Shown piece by piece: positions 12,301 to 43,619 of a stretch of 64,000 nucleotides of DNA. A program made the position numbers and the translations under genes. Position 1 is the stretch's first letter; each line of letters opens with the position of its first letter. The stretch covers positions 408,546-472,545 of the forward strand of contig BDSI01000072.1 of NCBI GenBank assembly GCA_003117195.1, read 5' to 3'. This stretch comes from Eudorina sp. 2006-703-Eu-15 (Eukaryota > Chlorophyta > Chlorophyceae > Chlamydomonadales > Volvocaceae). The notes beneath the pieces are model-generated. The model was not told the DNA's origin and did no database searches. It was given only the letters and a program-made list of their open reading frames with translations.

Positions 12301-12978
12301 ATGTGGAAACACTTGTAGCTCTGCGCATGTATACATGTATATGCTGACAAGATATGACGGAATGTAGTGCATTGAATCGTTTCCAATCAGCGCCTGAGGG
12401 ATTCAGAGTAGTGGGAAGCCATGCAAAATGATACACTGCTAAACATGGCTACATTGATAATCAAATTATATGATTGAAATAAGTCGGCATGCCACTGTTT
12501 GTGGGATTGACTTCGGCGCAGTATGTCCTCCGTGTTGGCCCGTGGCTTCTTGCTCGTGACGGGAAATCGTATCGTTACTTGACATAGTTGCATACTGCAT
12601 GCTACATTAAATGATATGTTGCATCACAATGCTGTAATCTTTAAACAAACAGTTCGCGAAAAGCGCTTCATCGTGCAGCAAGCAAAGCTGGCGTTTGCAC
12701 GACAATAGGGCAGACACCGAATTGTTCTGAAGAACTATTCATAAGAGTGAGGTATACCGCATTTCTGGCTAAAATCTTGGGGCTTTCGACCACGGCGAGC
12801 GAAGCTCGTAACACGGGCATACAACGATATACCAAGGCCGCTTCAATCGAAAAATAAATAAACGCAGACTTTCTGCAACAGCATAATTAAAACCTTTCCT
12901 TTCTACGCGGGTGCAACGTCGTCCGTTGGTTATTGATTGTTGATCATTTTATTGATCATTTTACTGATCATTCAACAG
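9321..12978. other. Unassigned; probable 5' exons of paralogue 3
   Basis: Contains the 3' UTR of paralogue 2 (TGTAA near 10098), the inverted copy of the TTGTAACGG repeat at 10657-10692 and a GGGGTCCRCTG repeat at 10992-11020. A distinctly A+T-rich stretch covers about 11.75-12.98 kb. The 5' exons of paralogue 3 must lie here or be absent, but I cannot place them. Confidence 0.3.
10657..10692 (-). repeat. Dispersed repeat, GTCGGGAC..CACCTTGTAAC family, inverted
   Basis: The reverse complement reads ggtcggtactcgggtccacc followed by ttgtaacggg. Confidence 0.6.
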
Positions 12979-14169
12979 GACATTGCCATCATTGCCAAAC
13001 ATTTTCATGGCAAAAGGGGTTCATGCCTATGGCCCCACTGAGGATGATGGAGAAGGTGAGACCATAAAAGGTCATTTACCGTATCTGCCAACGGCCGCTC
13101 ACAGAAATGGACATCAACTTAGCAGATACAATGCAGGCTTTGTCATCTATCCAGGAGCTTGGGCTCTGGGCGACGGTCTTGTCTTGGTCGGTGCGGCATC
13201 TATCCGATCGCAATCGACAAGTTTTCGCGGACAAGTGGCCCCACCGTACTTGGCACCTGATCGCCGCAGGATATGCACAGCAAATCACCGCGTCTTGAGC
13301 CGCGGAATGAAACTATCCCAGCAAACTTTGGTGGAAGGTTGCTACGCGACATGGCGGGCGCACTGAGCGAGTCCTTGGTGTTCTACGTTTCCGAGTTTCC
13401 TAGTCCCAGCCCCAGAACGGATTGGCCCGGCTCAAGGGCTAGGTGAGTTACAGATGCGCGGTTTAGACTGCGATGGACGAAGGGGGCACGGATGACGTAC
13501 AAACATACCGCAGGGAGGCCGCGTCCTGCCGTCGGATACGTACCTGGAAACGGGGCCGGGCGCCGGGCGGGCGGGGTTGGGCGGTCACAAACGTCTACCT
13601 ATCTCTTGTGGCTGCCAGCAGTGAACCAGTGGCCCCCATCTGACCGGTACACAGTCCCAGCACGCACGGCCACTGTGTCCTACGGCCTATTTCCCGCTGC
13701 TAAGATGCCGGCATGGATGCCTAACGGCGCCACACAATTACGCTGCTACTCCACAAACGCGTACATGCACACCCACATCTACTGCAGCTGAATGATGGCA
13801 CCGCAATCCACCGCAATCTACACAGCCCGACGCCACATGCACGCACTTATCACCTTCCACCTCTGGCACATGGATGGATGGCTCGCGTGCACAGGGCCGC
13901 TTAGGACGGACGGACTAGGCCCATCCACATCGACATACATCAATCGGTGCCATCGGTGCAAACGGTGTAAAATGCGTCGCAGTTTCACCGGAGCCGCACG
14001 CTGCTGCTGCTGCTGCCCGTCGTCGTGCCTCCGCAGGGCCTCCCAGCGAGCCGCTCCTGACTGTACGACTGCAGCGGCCGCTCGTCCTACCCGCGTGGAC
14101 TCTGCGGAAAGCAGTCTGGCAGATTCGTGGTTCGACACGGCAGGGGACAGCAAGAGGAAGTACGACTAA
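12979..14169 (+). CDS. PGAW-motif family paralogue 3, 3' exons (5' partial)
   Basis: Third tandem member. Exons 12979-13055, 13137-13186, 13270-13442 and 14037-14169 (TAA stop at 14167) join in frame in phases 1, 0 and 2, exactly as in paralogues 1 and 2. Exon 13137-13186 encodes FVIYPGAWALGDGLVL; its donor is a weak gtcggt at the same position as the gtaagt of paralogue 2. The first exon contains LPSLPNIFMAKG, which aligns with PSISNHFIM in paralogue 1, so the intron present there is absent or moved here. Exon 13270-13442 reads DMHSKSPRLEPRNETIPANF onward. TGTAA occurs at about 14326 and 14334, some 160 nt after the stop. The start is unresolved and no function is recognised. Confidence 0.6.
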
Positions 14170-14325
14170 GCAGCTGCCGGGACAGGCCGCATTGCGACGG
14201 TAGGCACGCGTGGCGGCTTGTGCCCATTCCCGCGACTGTTCCCGCGCCCATGCCTGTGCCCTTGCCCGTTGCCGTTCCATGCTGAGCTAGTCCCCTTTCA
14301 CATATGGCATCGTTGCCTCGCGTAA

Positions 14326-14338
14326 TGTAATCGTGTAA
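14326..14338 (+). terminator. Twin TGTAA poly(A) signals after paralogue 3
   Basis: Two TGTAA pentamers within 13 nt, about 160 nt after the stop at 14169. Confidence 0.5.
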
Positions 14339-16310
14339 CGTTATCGTGTCCGGCAGGTCCGAATGTATGAATGTGCCAGCGAGCGGACACCGAATCGGTT
14401 TCCACCAGGAGAGGGCCAGGGAGGGACATCCGCGGCCACAGCAAGGAGGCACCCTCCACCCCACCATCAAAGCGCTGCAGGGCTGTCTGTCGCAGGCAAT
14501 CGACAGCAGCTGCTCTCACTGAGCGAGCCCTGTCGTACGTGTGGGCTACGGCGCACATCACGCTGACGACCAGGCAGCAGTACAAAGGCTACGAACAATC
14601 CAGCGAGCCCCATCAAATCCTTCAGGCGCGTGGGGGCCAATCCACCGGTTGAGCAAGGTGTGCACTTGCACGGGGTGTCGGGTGCGGTGAACGGTTCCTT
14701 GCTGGTTCGTTTGGCATGTGTGCTTCCGAGTCCGCACGGGCATCACGACGGGGCCATCGGCGCCAAGGTGGGGACCTCGGGGAAACAGATTCGGCGTACT
14801 GCTGTTTGCCTGCCGCCAGTGGCTCCAGTGCTTCAGCAAGCAGGGTCACCAAAGGGTGGGGCGGTCGGGTCGGTGGGGTCGGTGGGCGAGACGTGGTTGC
14901 TGGGGGGAGTGGAATGTTCTGAACCCAAGGAAGGCGGGCAATTGGGACAGGTGGTGTGGCTTGGTATGGCTTGGTGTGCGTCGCCAGGGTGGCATCTGCC
15001 CATGTGCGTGGCTCGGTGAGGGCCGAGCGAGCGGCGATCTTCCGTGCATGTCCAACCTTGCTTAAGCTCAGATTCGGGCCCATGAGATTACCACCGGGGT
15101 AACGACCGCGTCCATTCATTCATTCAACCTGGCATGGCCCACGCTGTTCAGCGAATTGCAAGTGGGGGCCGAGCACGACGCGCATGGCAGTCACAAAAAT
15201 GAGTTTATTGAAGTTCATCACAATTCGTCGTCCGCACTTATCAAAGGATGAATGAATGAATGAATGAATGTGTCGAAAACTGTGTGTGGGAAGAGGTCAG
15301 AGCAGGGAGAGGTCAGTCACGACAGATGCCCCAGGGCACCTTTACAATTCTGTAGATTTATCTGGTACATGCACGTACCCTTGTGTGAGCCGCGACAGGC
15401 CCCGAGCCCCTAGAGATGGCGGGGGGCAACCGTTCTGTTCCTGTCGCTATACGAACGAACCTTATTGATTCGGTGTGGCATGCCGTGCGAGTGGTGCATG
15501 TTCTTTCAGGGGCCGTACATATGCTGCAGGTAAGGTTCCGGAGCAGCGATTTGAACGAAGCGTCGCCAGAACAAACGCAATCAATCATATGCGTGTCTCG
15601 ATGTGCGTTCGCATCGCCAGGCGTGGATCATTGGGCAAGATGGACAGCAGGGGTTGGGTGCAGGGCTTGATGGCAGATAGCGGCGGCTGGTTTAGCAGCC
15701 CAGACGGAGGCCTTGCGTGCTGGTAGTCTAAGTGTTGTACCAGTGAGCGACGCCACAGCGAGGGGTGTGCAGGGAAATACTCGTTATACTGCGTAGCCAC
15801 GAATTGTGCGGTGACGAAAGCGCGTGTAGTTTCCGGTAGTAGGATCAGTCAGGCACGGAATCCGGTTCGAGGGTGCTGGGTGTGCGACATCTGGGGGTTT
15901 GCGCAGCACCAGCTTCTTGCTCGCGTGGCTTTTCTGGGCGAGCGGCCTGCTGGTTGGTTGGCAAGGTGGCGGACACAGCGCAGGTGGTTGCGAAGCCGCA
16001 CAGATGGTTACTATAATGCCCGGCGGGCGAGCCGCAGCTTTTGACCGACTGCTGTTGCGTCGGCTGATTGCGCGGGCATGGTGCAGACTCCAGGAGGTGC
16101 GGTACTGGCGTAACGGAATTCTTTGATATGGGTTTTGGATGAGGTCGGCTTCGCTGATCCTGTTAAGCTCGAGTACACAGTCAATGAAGAATGCTGAAGA
16201 TGTGAGGCATTGCGGGCCTGATGTGTGTATTGCCCGCTCGGGACGTGCAGTACTTGGTAGGGGCTGATGAATTGAGGCGCCTACGAGCTATCTGGGCGCG
16301 TTGGAACACC

Positions 16311-16341
16311 CGGTCGGGATTCGGGTCCACCTTGTAACGAG
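16311..16341 (+). repeat. Dispersed repeat, GTCGGGAC..CACCTTGTAAC family
   Basis: Reads gtcgggattcgggtccacct then tgtaacg; closest to the 48571 copy. Confidence 0.6.
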
Positions 16342-16625
16342 AAAGACGGAGGACATCCCTTCGTTGTCAGGTAACGCATGTTTGGTCACATGTGTGTTTT
16401 AATACGCCATATTGCTTTTAGATCTGATGACGGCTCTTGTGATGCACACCATGTCTGCGGCTGTGCGGCATGCAATTTCATAACAAGATCCGGATTCATC
16501 CATGGCTCCAGGACGGCTGACGGCATGCATAAAAAAGGCGGCTTCACAGTAAGGCAGTTTCACGTCACATATGCTCTATTGTCGTTTTGGGCGACAGGAC
16601 GCTGACCGGGCCCCGTGAAAGGAGG

Positions 16626-17201
16626 ATGTTCCGGCGCTGGCAGAAAGAGGCTGTCAACAAGTATCGCAGTCTTGAGTCCTTCAATACTTTCTTGAGTCGG
16701 CTAACGCCTCTCAATGGTCACGAAGTGCTGGGAACGTGTGACCCAGCTGACCTCTATTCGGTACTTAGTGTCCTCCACAGCAAAGACCGTCAACCCCAGC
16801 TGCAAGTCAACCAATGTCCAAGCTTCTATTATTTCCTGGCAAATGCCGTTCAGCCGGAAGGAGAAGCTGTGCTTCCGCCTGTCGGCGTTGAGGAGACGGT
16901 GGATCATGGCGGCGATACAACGGAAACGTCGCCGACAGCTGCTGATCGGGTGCGGAGGGAAGCAGTAGTCCCGATCAGCAGCAAGAGTGCGAAACTTACT
17001 ATGGACTTGCTGTCCAAATTCTTTAAGCTGGAAGCGCACCCCAACGTGACGCACATCCTCTTGGCTATCGTCGACGACGACGGCTCCGTTTCCTTAGTAC
17101 GAGTATTCAACTACCTACAGCCGCCCTTCGAAGGCCCAGAGACGCTTCCTCCTCTTGAGGCTGATGGGGCAGGCGCTGGGGACGACAGCGATGACGGCTG
17201 A
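16626..17201 (+). CDS. Probable tRNA-splicing endonuclease subunit Sen15-like
   Basis: Single ORF from the ATG at 16626 (191 aa). The C-terminal third resembles the Sen15 family: VVPISSKSAKLTMDLLSKFF, then HPNVTHILLAIVDDDGSVSL and a Pro-Pro motif, matching the family pattern of a helix followed by LAIV-x-x-D-S-x-V and a closing Pro. Sen15 is a structural, non-catalytic subunit of the heterotetrameric Sen2/Sen34/Sen54/Sen15 enzyme that excises tRNA introns. The N-terminal half (WQKEAVNKYRSLESFNTFL) has less obvious similarity, and the tail is acidic (AGAGDDSDDG). The frame stays open upstream to 16587 without another ATG, and an acceptor-like gacag precedes 16599, so a 5' exon is possible. The assignment rests on recalled family features only. 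Confidence 0.5.
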   Translation: MFRRWQKEAVNKYRSLESFNTFLSRLTPLNGHEVLGTCDPADLYSVLSVLHSKDRQPQLQVNQCPSFYYFLANAVQPEGEAVLPPVGVEETVDHGGDTTETSPTAADRVRREAVVPISSKSAKLTMDLLSKFFKLEAHPNVTHILLAIVDDDGSVSLVRVFNYLQPPFEGPETLPPLEADGAGAGDDSDDG

Positions 17202-18245
17202 CTGGAGTAGTCGCGACGTCGAGAAACGACAGAATTCTGCCGTCTTGATGTCGTGAACGTGTCTCAAAAAAAGCTTGTTCCATACACTGCAGTTTGCCTT
17301 GAAAGGTGAGACGCGTCGTGGGTTGGTGGGGTCCGGGAGGGAATTGCAACTTGTTTTTCGTTGCCGTAATCACCCGCCACGAGTACCATGTCTTTTGGCT
17401 GTGGATCGTGGCTGGTAGGGGACCTGAGGCTGGGAAGAAAACCTTTTGTTACGGATCCAAATGATGGTCCCAAGACCATTTGATATAAACTTCTTTGCCA
17501 ATCATCTGAGCCTCGGTCCGCCCACTGCACCTCCACGGTCCATGAGCTGCCAAAAGTCCTTTCTGCGAGTAGGACGACGAGTGACCGGTCAACGTCTCAC
17601 CCTGCTGCCTGCCGGTCTGCCTGCATTTGCTGTTTCGGCTATGCAATTATATCCGCAGGCGGACCCTCTCATGGCCGCCGTGTAGCGGCCCCGCGATGCT
17701 GAGCGGCTTGCCGTTCCGGGTAAGTCTAATTGTGTATCCGCACGTCTGCACCCCGGTGGCTCCTGTCGTCCGTTGCATTTGCTGCTGGCTCAGGGCTGGC
17801 TCGTGCGATCGACCTCGTCACGATTGCTCACAGGCTTGTTCCCACCCACCTCGATGTGCGTATGTCTGCAGGACAGTGGATTTCGACAGTGGTCATCCTG
17901 GCGCTGCGGCCTGGTGGCGAGCGGGTCGCCAGGCGGTGGCTGGTTTGCAGCTAACATGACCGGCATGACCGGATGGGTCTCTGATGTTGAGTCGTTCTGT
18001 TGTCCTTACAATGCAGGATGAAGTGGTGTCGTTTGCATATCTCATTGGCCTGGACATGGGTGTACTTGCGGTTCTCAGGTCGGTAGTCCCTCCCACGCGA
18101 TCCGAAGGGGGGCAGCAGCGGTCTGTGGGCTGCCGGCCGGGTGGCGCCCCTTGGTGTGCGGCCCGTTAATACAAACCGGAAGAATGGTGGCCAACACTTG
18201 CAAATGAATGCCGCCGGAAATCACTTGGTACCTATGTCCTGTTCG
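17202..18245. other. No gene recognised
   Basis: Intergenic or 3' UTR sequence between two convergent genes. I see no convincing ORF, and no TGTAA for the Sen15-like gene in the first kilobase. Confidence 0.4.
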
Positions 18246-18260
18246 GCTGACAGCAGATGC

Positions 18261-18265
18261 TTACA
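18261..18265 (-). terminator. Candidate TGTAA poly(A) signal for GCN1
   Basis: First TTACA on the plus strand downstream of the GCN1 stop, implying a 3' UTR of roughly 740 nt. The distance is long, so this is tentative. Confidence 0.35.
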
Positions 18266-19000
18266 CCTCTGTATGCATGACGCACAACAAACGAACAGCA
18301 GACGTAAAGGCACTGATGCGTGCAGTGCCCGGAATGCATGTCATCTCTTCAGAATAGCGCGTTCTGCAACAGCGTGCCGGCTGCAGCTGCCTGCCGCAGA
18401 CGTCCCTCTTCGCCCTGGCGGGCCCCCTAGCTGGGAGGACCCAAGGAAAGAAGATCTGCATGACACATGGAATTCCATCGCTCTCTCCCTCACTTCGCCA
18501 ATGTCCGCCACCCATAGCGTATACCATAACATGGGCAACACCTAGCTGAAACGACACACCGTCACGCGCCCGGTCTGTAACTGTACATTCCATCAGGGTA
18601 TCCTACCTGTCAACCAGTCAAGAATGTACGGGTTGAGGCCATACAGATATCATTACTCGCTGACTCCGCAACTGAAACGCACGGTCAATCCAGGCGATAT
18701 CTCGATGCAGCAAAGGTGGGGGGATTTGGTGTAGGGAAAGGTGGAGGGCACTCGGGAGAGGGCTAAACAAGCGCCACATCCACAGTCAGGCGCCGCGAAG
18801 GCACGAGCCCCACAGACCAGCACCACAGACGCCCACCGGTCCAGGCACCAACCACCAGCGCCCACCCTGGCAGGACCCTCCTCGCCCCTAAACGCGGTCC
18901 CTGGGGTCCCTTCCTCCTCTAGGCTTCCCCCTCGACCCCTGCCTCCTGCCCTGCTTGGCCCCCTCCCGTCCCCTGCCTCTGTCCCTCTGCCTCTCTCCCC

Positions 19001-40930
<21,930 letters not shown>

Positions 40931-41244
40931 GTTGAGAAGGGACCGCCTCCAACAGCGCAAACTAGCTACACGTCCGTGCTGGAAAAGCTACAATGCGAAA
41001 CACTACTTCAGATAAAAGTGGCAAAGTTTCTGTTCAACAACCCAGTCATGTTCAAGTTGCCGTACGCTCATGGAGACGTGAGGGTGACACACAGATGGTT
41101 ACACGTTCGCGCGTTGCACAGGGAACCAGGCGCTTTGCCTGTGGCTACTACTCTTGTGCGCGCACTGTCGATACGGCATCACCAGCCGCCAACACGCAAA
41201 ACGTCAGGACCTCCTGTCAACACCGTCCCACTACTTCCGCCCTC

Positions 41245-41249
41245 TTACA
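41245..41249 (-). terminator. TGTAA poly(A) signal for the methyltransferase gene
   Basis: TTACA on the plus strand about 275 nt past the methyltransferase stop. A second TTACA lies at 41099-41103. GCN1 begins at 40930, so little intergenic space remains. Confidence 0.5.
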
Positions 41250-41523
41250 TCTCACACTCGACGCGTACATCTCACTGCATGATTACCCAGATGCCATCTT
41301 CCAGTTTCCGCAGCATGCAAACATAGGAAGTAGCAACAGCGGCGTGGCACTATCATCACAACCCTTCACACCGCATCAAGGAGCCCGTCATCCAGCAACG
41401 GTGTGCACCTACCGGTCGTCACAGCCTGCCCAGTCCGTTGATCCTGTACCCGGCCCCCTCCCTAACCCATAGTAATAAACATGCCTTTCCAGTCCGGAGC
41501 GGTCGGAACGGTCGGATGCGCTT

Positions 41524-43157
41524 TCATCGCCGCGTGCACACGTACACGAAGTGGGAGTACTTTTGCTTGGGGAACGCGTCCAGCACCTCCTGCGCCGCGC
41601 CCGCCACCGCCACGGGTCCCTCCCGCCAACCCCGCTGCCCCACCTCATAGTACGACACCTCCCAGTCCAGCCCAGGGGTCTGCAAGTACCGCAGCCGCGA
41701 CCGCGGCGGCGCGTGCGTGATGCAAATGTACGACGATCCGTACGGCAACACCCTGCGGCACTCCGCCAGCATGGCCGCCGCGTCGGCCTCGTCCGTGTCG
41801 CCGCACAGCAGCGCGTCCAACGTGCCTTTGTCCAGCACCCCGCCGCCGCAGGACCTGTCGGCAAGCTCCGGCATGTGCCGTACGTCCGCAACCGCGTACG
41901 ACAGTCCTGGGAGGCCCGCGTGGAGCGCCGACAGCTGCTGGATGCACGTGGGTGCGTAGTCCACATTCAGGATATCCGAGTAGCCGTCGTGGTGCCTGCG
42001 GGGTGTCGGGTGCGGAGCAGCCGCCGATGGGGATCATCGATCGCCCCGGGAAGGTGTAACCCCAGGGTTTGAGATTTTTGAGAAGTCTGCAATTTCCTCC
42101 TCGGGTGGTTTGAGAAGTCTCAAACCACCTGAGGAGGAAATTGCAGAGGCCGATAGGGACCTGTGCAGCTTCTGCGGACGTGGACAGCTTGGGTGCGACG
42201 TGAAACATGATGGGTGGCTGTGCCTCGAACCGTGCAGAGGCTGGAGGGGAGCGGTGCTGCGGAACGGAGGGTGGGGCAAATAGGGTGGGGCTCGCCGCGG
42301 CGGCTCCAGGGCCCCAGATGCCTTGCGGTGCACATCCAGATGCGTTGAGGGCTCAGCCGGTCATTTGCGGCTGCCATCATGTCAGCCAGCATCGCACCCG
42401 GCAGTCCAGGTGGGGAAAGCGCTAGTGCCGTGGTACTTCGTACGTGACGTGGCATTTTTTGTGTCAAGAGGCTCCCCTCCCTCGACTCCCCTGTAACCCA
42501 CATGTGGAACTGGATCCTGGAGGATCCTACGCCCACGTGGAGCACCCGCCGGGACTTGTCCAGGTGCCTGAAGGGCGGCCGGAGACAGCGGGGCGGCGGG
42601 GCGGCGCGAGGAAGCGCGATGAGGCGGGGCGGGACTTGGGGCACATCGATGAGCCCCCGTAGAACGGCCGTTTTTCCGGTTCAGTACCTGCTAAGGACGG
42701 GCTCTAGACTGTCGTAATCACGGTACCATTCGAAGGCTGCGCCGCCTTCGCGGCGGTAGCGTTCATCCCAATAGGTCGAGAGGGAGAACTGCAGTGGGCG
42801 GTGGGGAAACGGCGGGTGAGCGAGTTTGCCCCTGCGGTTCAGGACTTGGCAGAAATCTAGCACGCCTCGGGGCAGGATGGAACGCCGAAGCAAAGGCCAT
42901 GCGGTGGGACCAACAAGAGATTCGCCGGCACTCACCGCATCTTCGCTTGTGTACAGCGCAGGGTTGTTGTACGGATCGGTTGCTGCGGCATGGACACTCC
43001 TCCTGCATGGACCTAAAGCGCACGAGTTAAAAGAAGAATTGACGGCGGACTGGAAACTGCGCTGCGCGCGTCTTTGAAGGATTGGGCAAATATTGCCCGC
43101 CGTCCGGCACGGCACTGTAATTCGACGTGAAACGGTGTTCCAAGTCATTGATGCCAT
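41524..43157 (-). CDS. EEF1AKMT4/METTL13-type SAM-dependent methyltransferase, 286 aa
   Basis: Seven-beta-strand methyltransferase of the family whose known members methylate lysines of elongation factor eEF1A. Exons 42936-43157, 42688-42788, 42502-42567 and 41524-41995 join in frame to 861 nt. Motifs in order: FSLSTYWDERYRREGG with FEWYRDYDSLEPVL (family N-terminal signature), RVLHVGVGSSRIQ (motif I, with V-G-S-S where animal members have C-G-N-S), the acidic VDYAP after it, VADVRH, and VLDKGTLDALLCGD, the strongest family marker. The C-terminus is HFVYVCTRR. The first 74 residues, Ser/Arg-rich with few acidics, could be an organelle-targeting or poorly conserved extension; the start at 43157 is the least certain part. 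Intron 3 carries a near-perfect hairpin. Confidence 0.8.
42086..42147. repeat. 30-bp perfect-type inverted repeat with 2-nt loop
   Basis: Left arm 42086-42115, loop AG, right arm 42118-42147, with one mismatch. The left arm begins tctgcaatttcctcctcggg and continues tggtttgaga. It lies in the third intron of the methyltransferase gene, about 90 nt upstream of the 3' splice site. Confidence 0.9.
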
Positions 43158-43326
43158 GTTAATTGCCGGTTGGCAGACTATTTCCAGGCACCAGGGAAAT
43201 TGTCGCGACGTGCAACTGACTGCCGTACCTTCCATGCCTTCGGAGCGACACATGTCCCAGCATTTTTGATATGCCTGATACACGTCGGATTTTTGAAGAT
43301 AATGTTTGCTGCTATGTACACCAAGT
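43158..43326. promoter_or_regulatory. Probable bidirectional promoter region
   Basis: Only 169 bp separates the start codon of the methyltransferase (minus, 43157) from the ATG of the ELF4-like ORF (plus, 43327). Both promoters and 5' UTRs must lie in or overlap this gap. No TATA box was assigned. Confidence 0.45.
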
Positions 43327-43578
43327 ATGGCATGCGACTCTAGCTGGCCTGGGTTCCGAAATTTGGAAGGAGTCCAAGAAATCCTTGATCGCAACAAGCT
43401 GCTCATCAGCGAAATAAACCAAAACCACGAGTTACGAACTCCTGAATCGCTGCTCCGAAACGTCACCCTCATACGCGAACTCAATGGCAATATGGCAACC
43501 GTGGTCGAGGCTTACAGGCAACTAGCACTTCTTATCGACGCTCCCACCTCTGGAGGAGCTGTTAGCCAGCCGAACTGA
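43327..43578 (+). CDS. ELF4-like (EARLY FLOWERING 4 family) protein, 83 aa
   Basis: Short intronless ORF matching the ELF4 (DUF1313) family: F-R-N-L-E-G-VQEILDRNKLLISEINQNH, with the invariant pattern VQ..LD.N..LI..IN.NH, followed by NVTLIRELNGNMATVVEAY, matching N..LI.ELN.N...VV..Y. In land plants ELF4 forms the evening complex with ELF3 and LUX and represses clock genes at night. The two segments are the two helices of the family coiled-coil hairpin. At 83 aa it is shorter than Arabidopsis ELF4 (about 110 aa), mostly in the tails. ATG 43327 is the first in-frame methionine. The stop is only 41 nt before the NIPSNAP ATG, so the two may share a transcript. A clock role in this alga is inference. 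Confidence 0.75.
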   Translation: MACDSSWPGFRNLEGVQEILDRNKLLISEINQNHELRTPESLLRNVTLIRELNGNMATVVEAYRQLALLIDAPTSGGAVSQPN

Positions 43579-43619
43579 GCACAGCGGACAATCCTTGACT
43601 TGACGGCCCGGTTTTCACA

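Larger units (their letters stand above)
14170..16586. other. No gene recognised
   Basis: 3' UTR of paralogue 3, a (GAAT)n tract at about 15249-15270 and a TTGTAACGG repeat at 16311-16341. Open frames lack family similarity. A 5' exon of the Sen15-like gene could lie just upstream of a possible acceptor at about 16596-16598. Confidence 0.35.
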
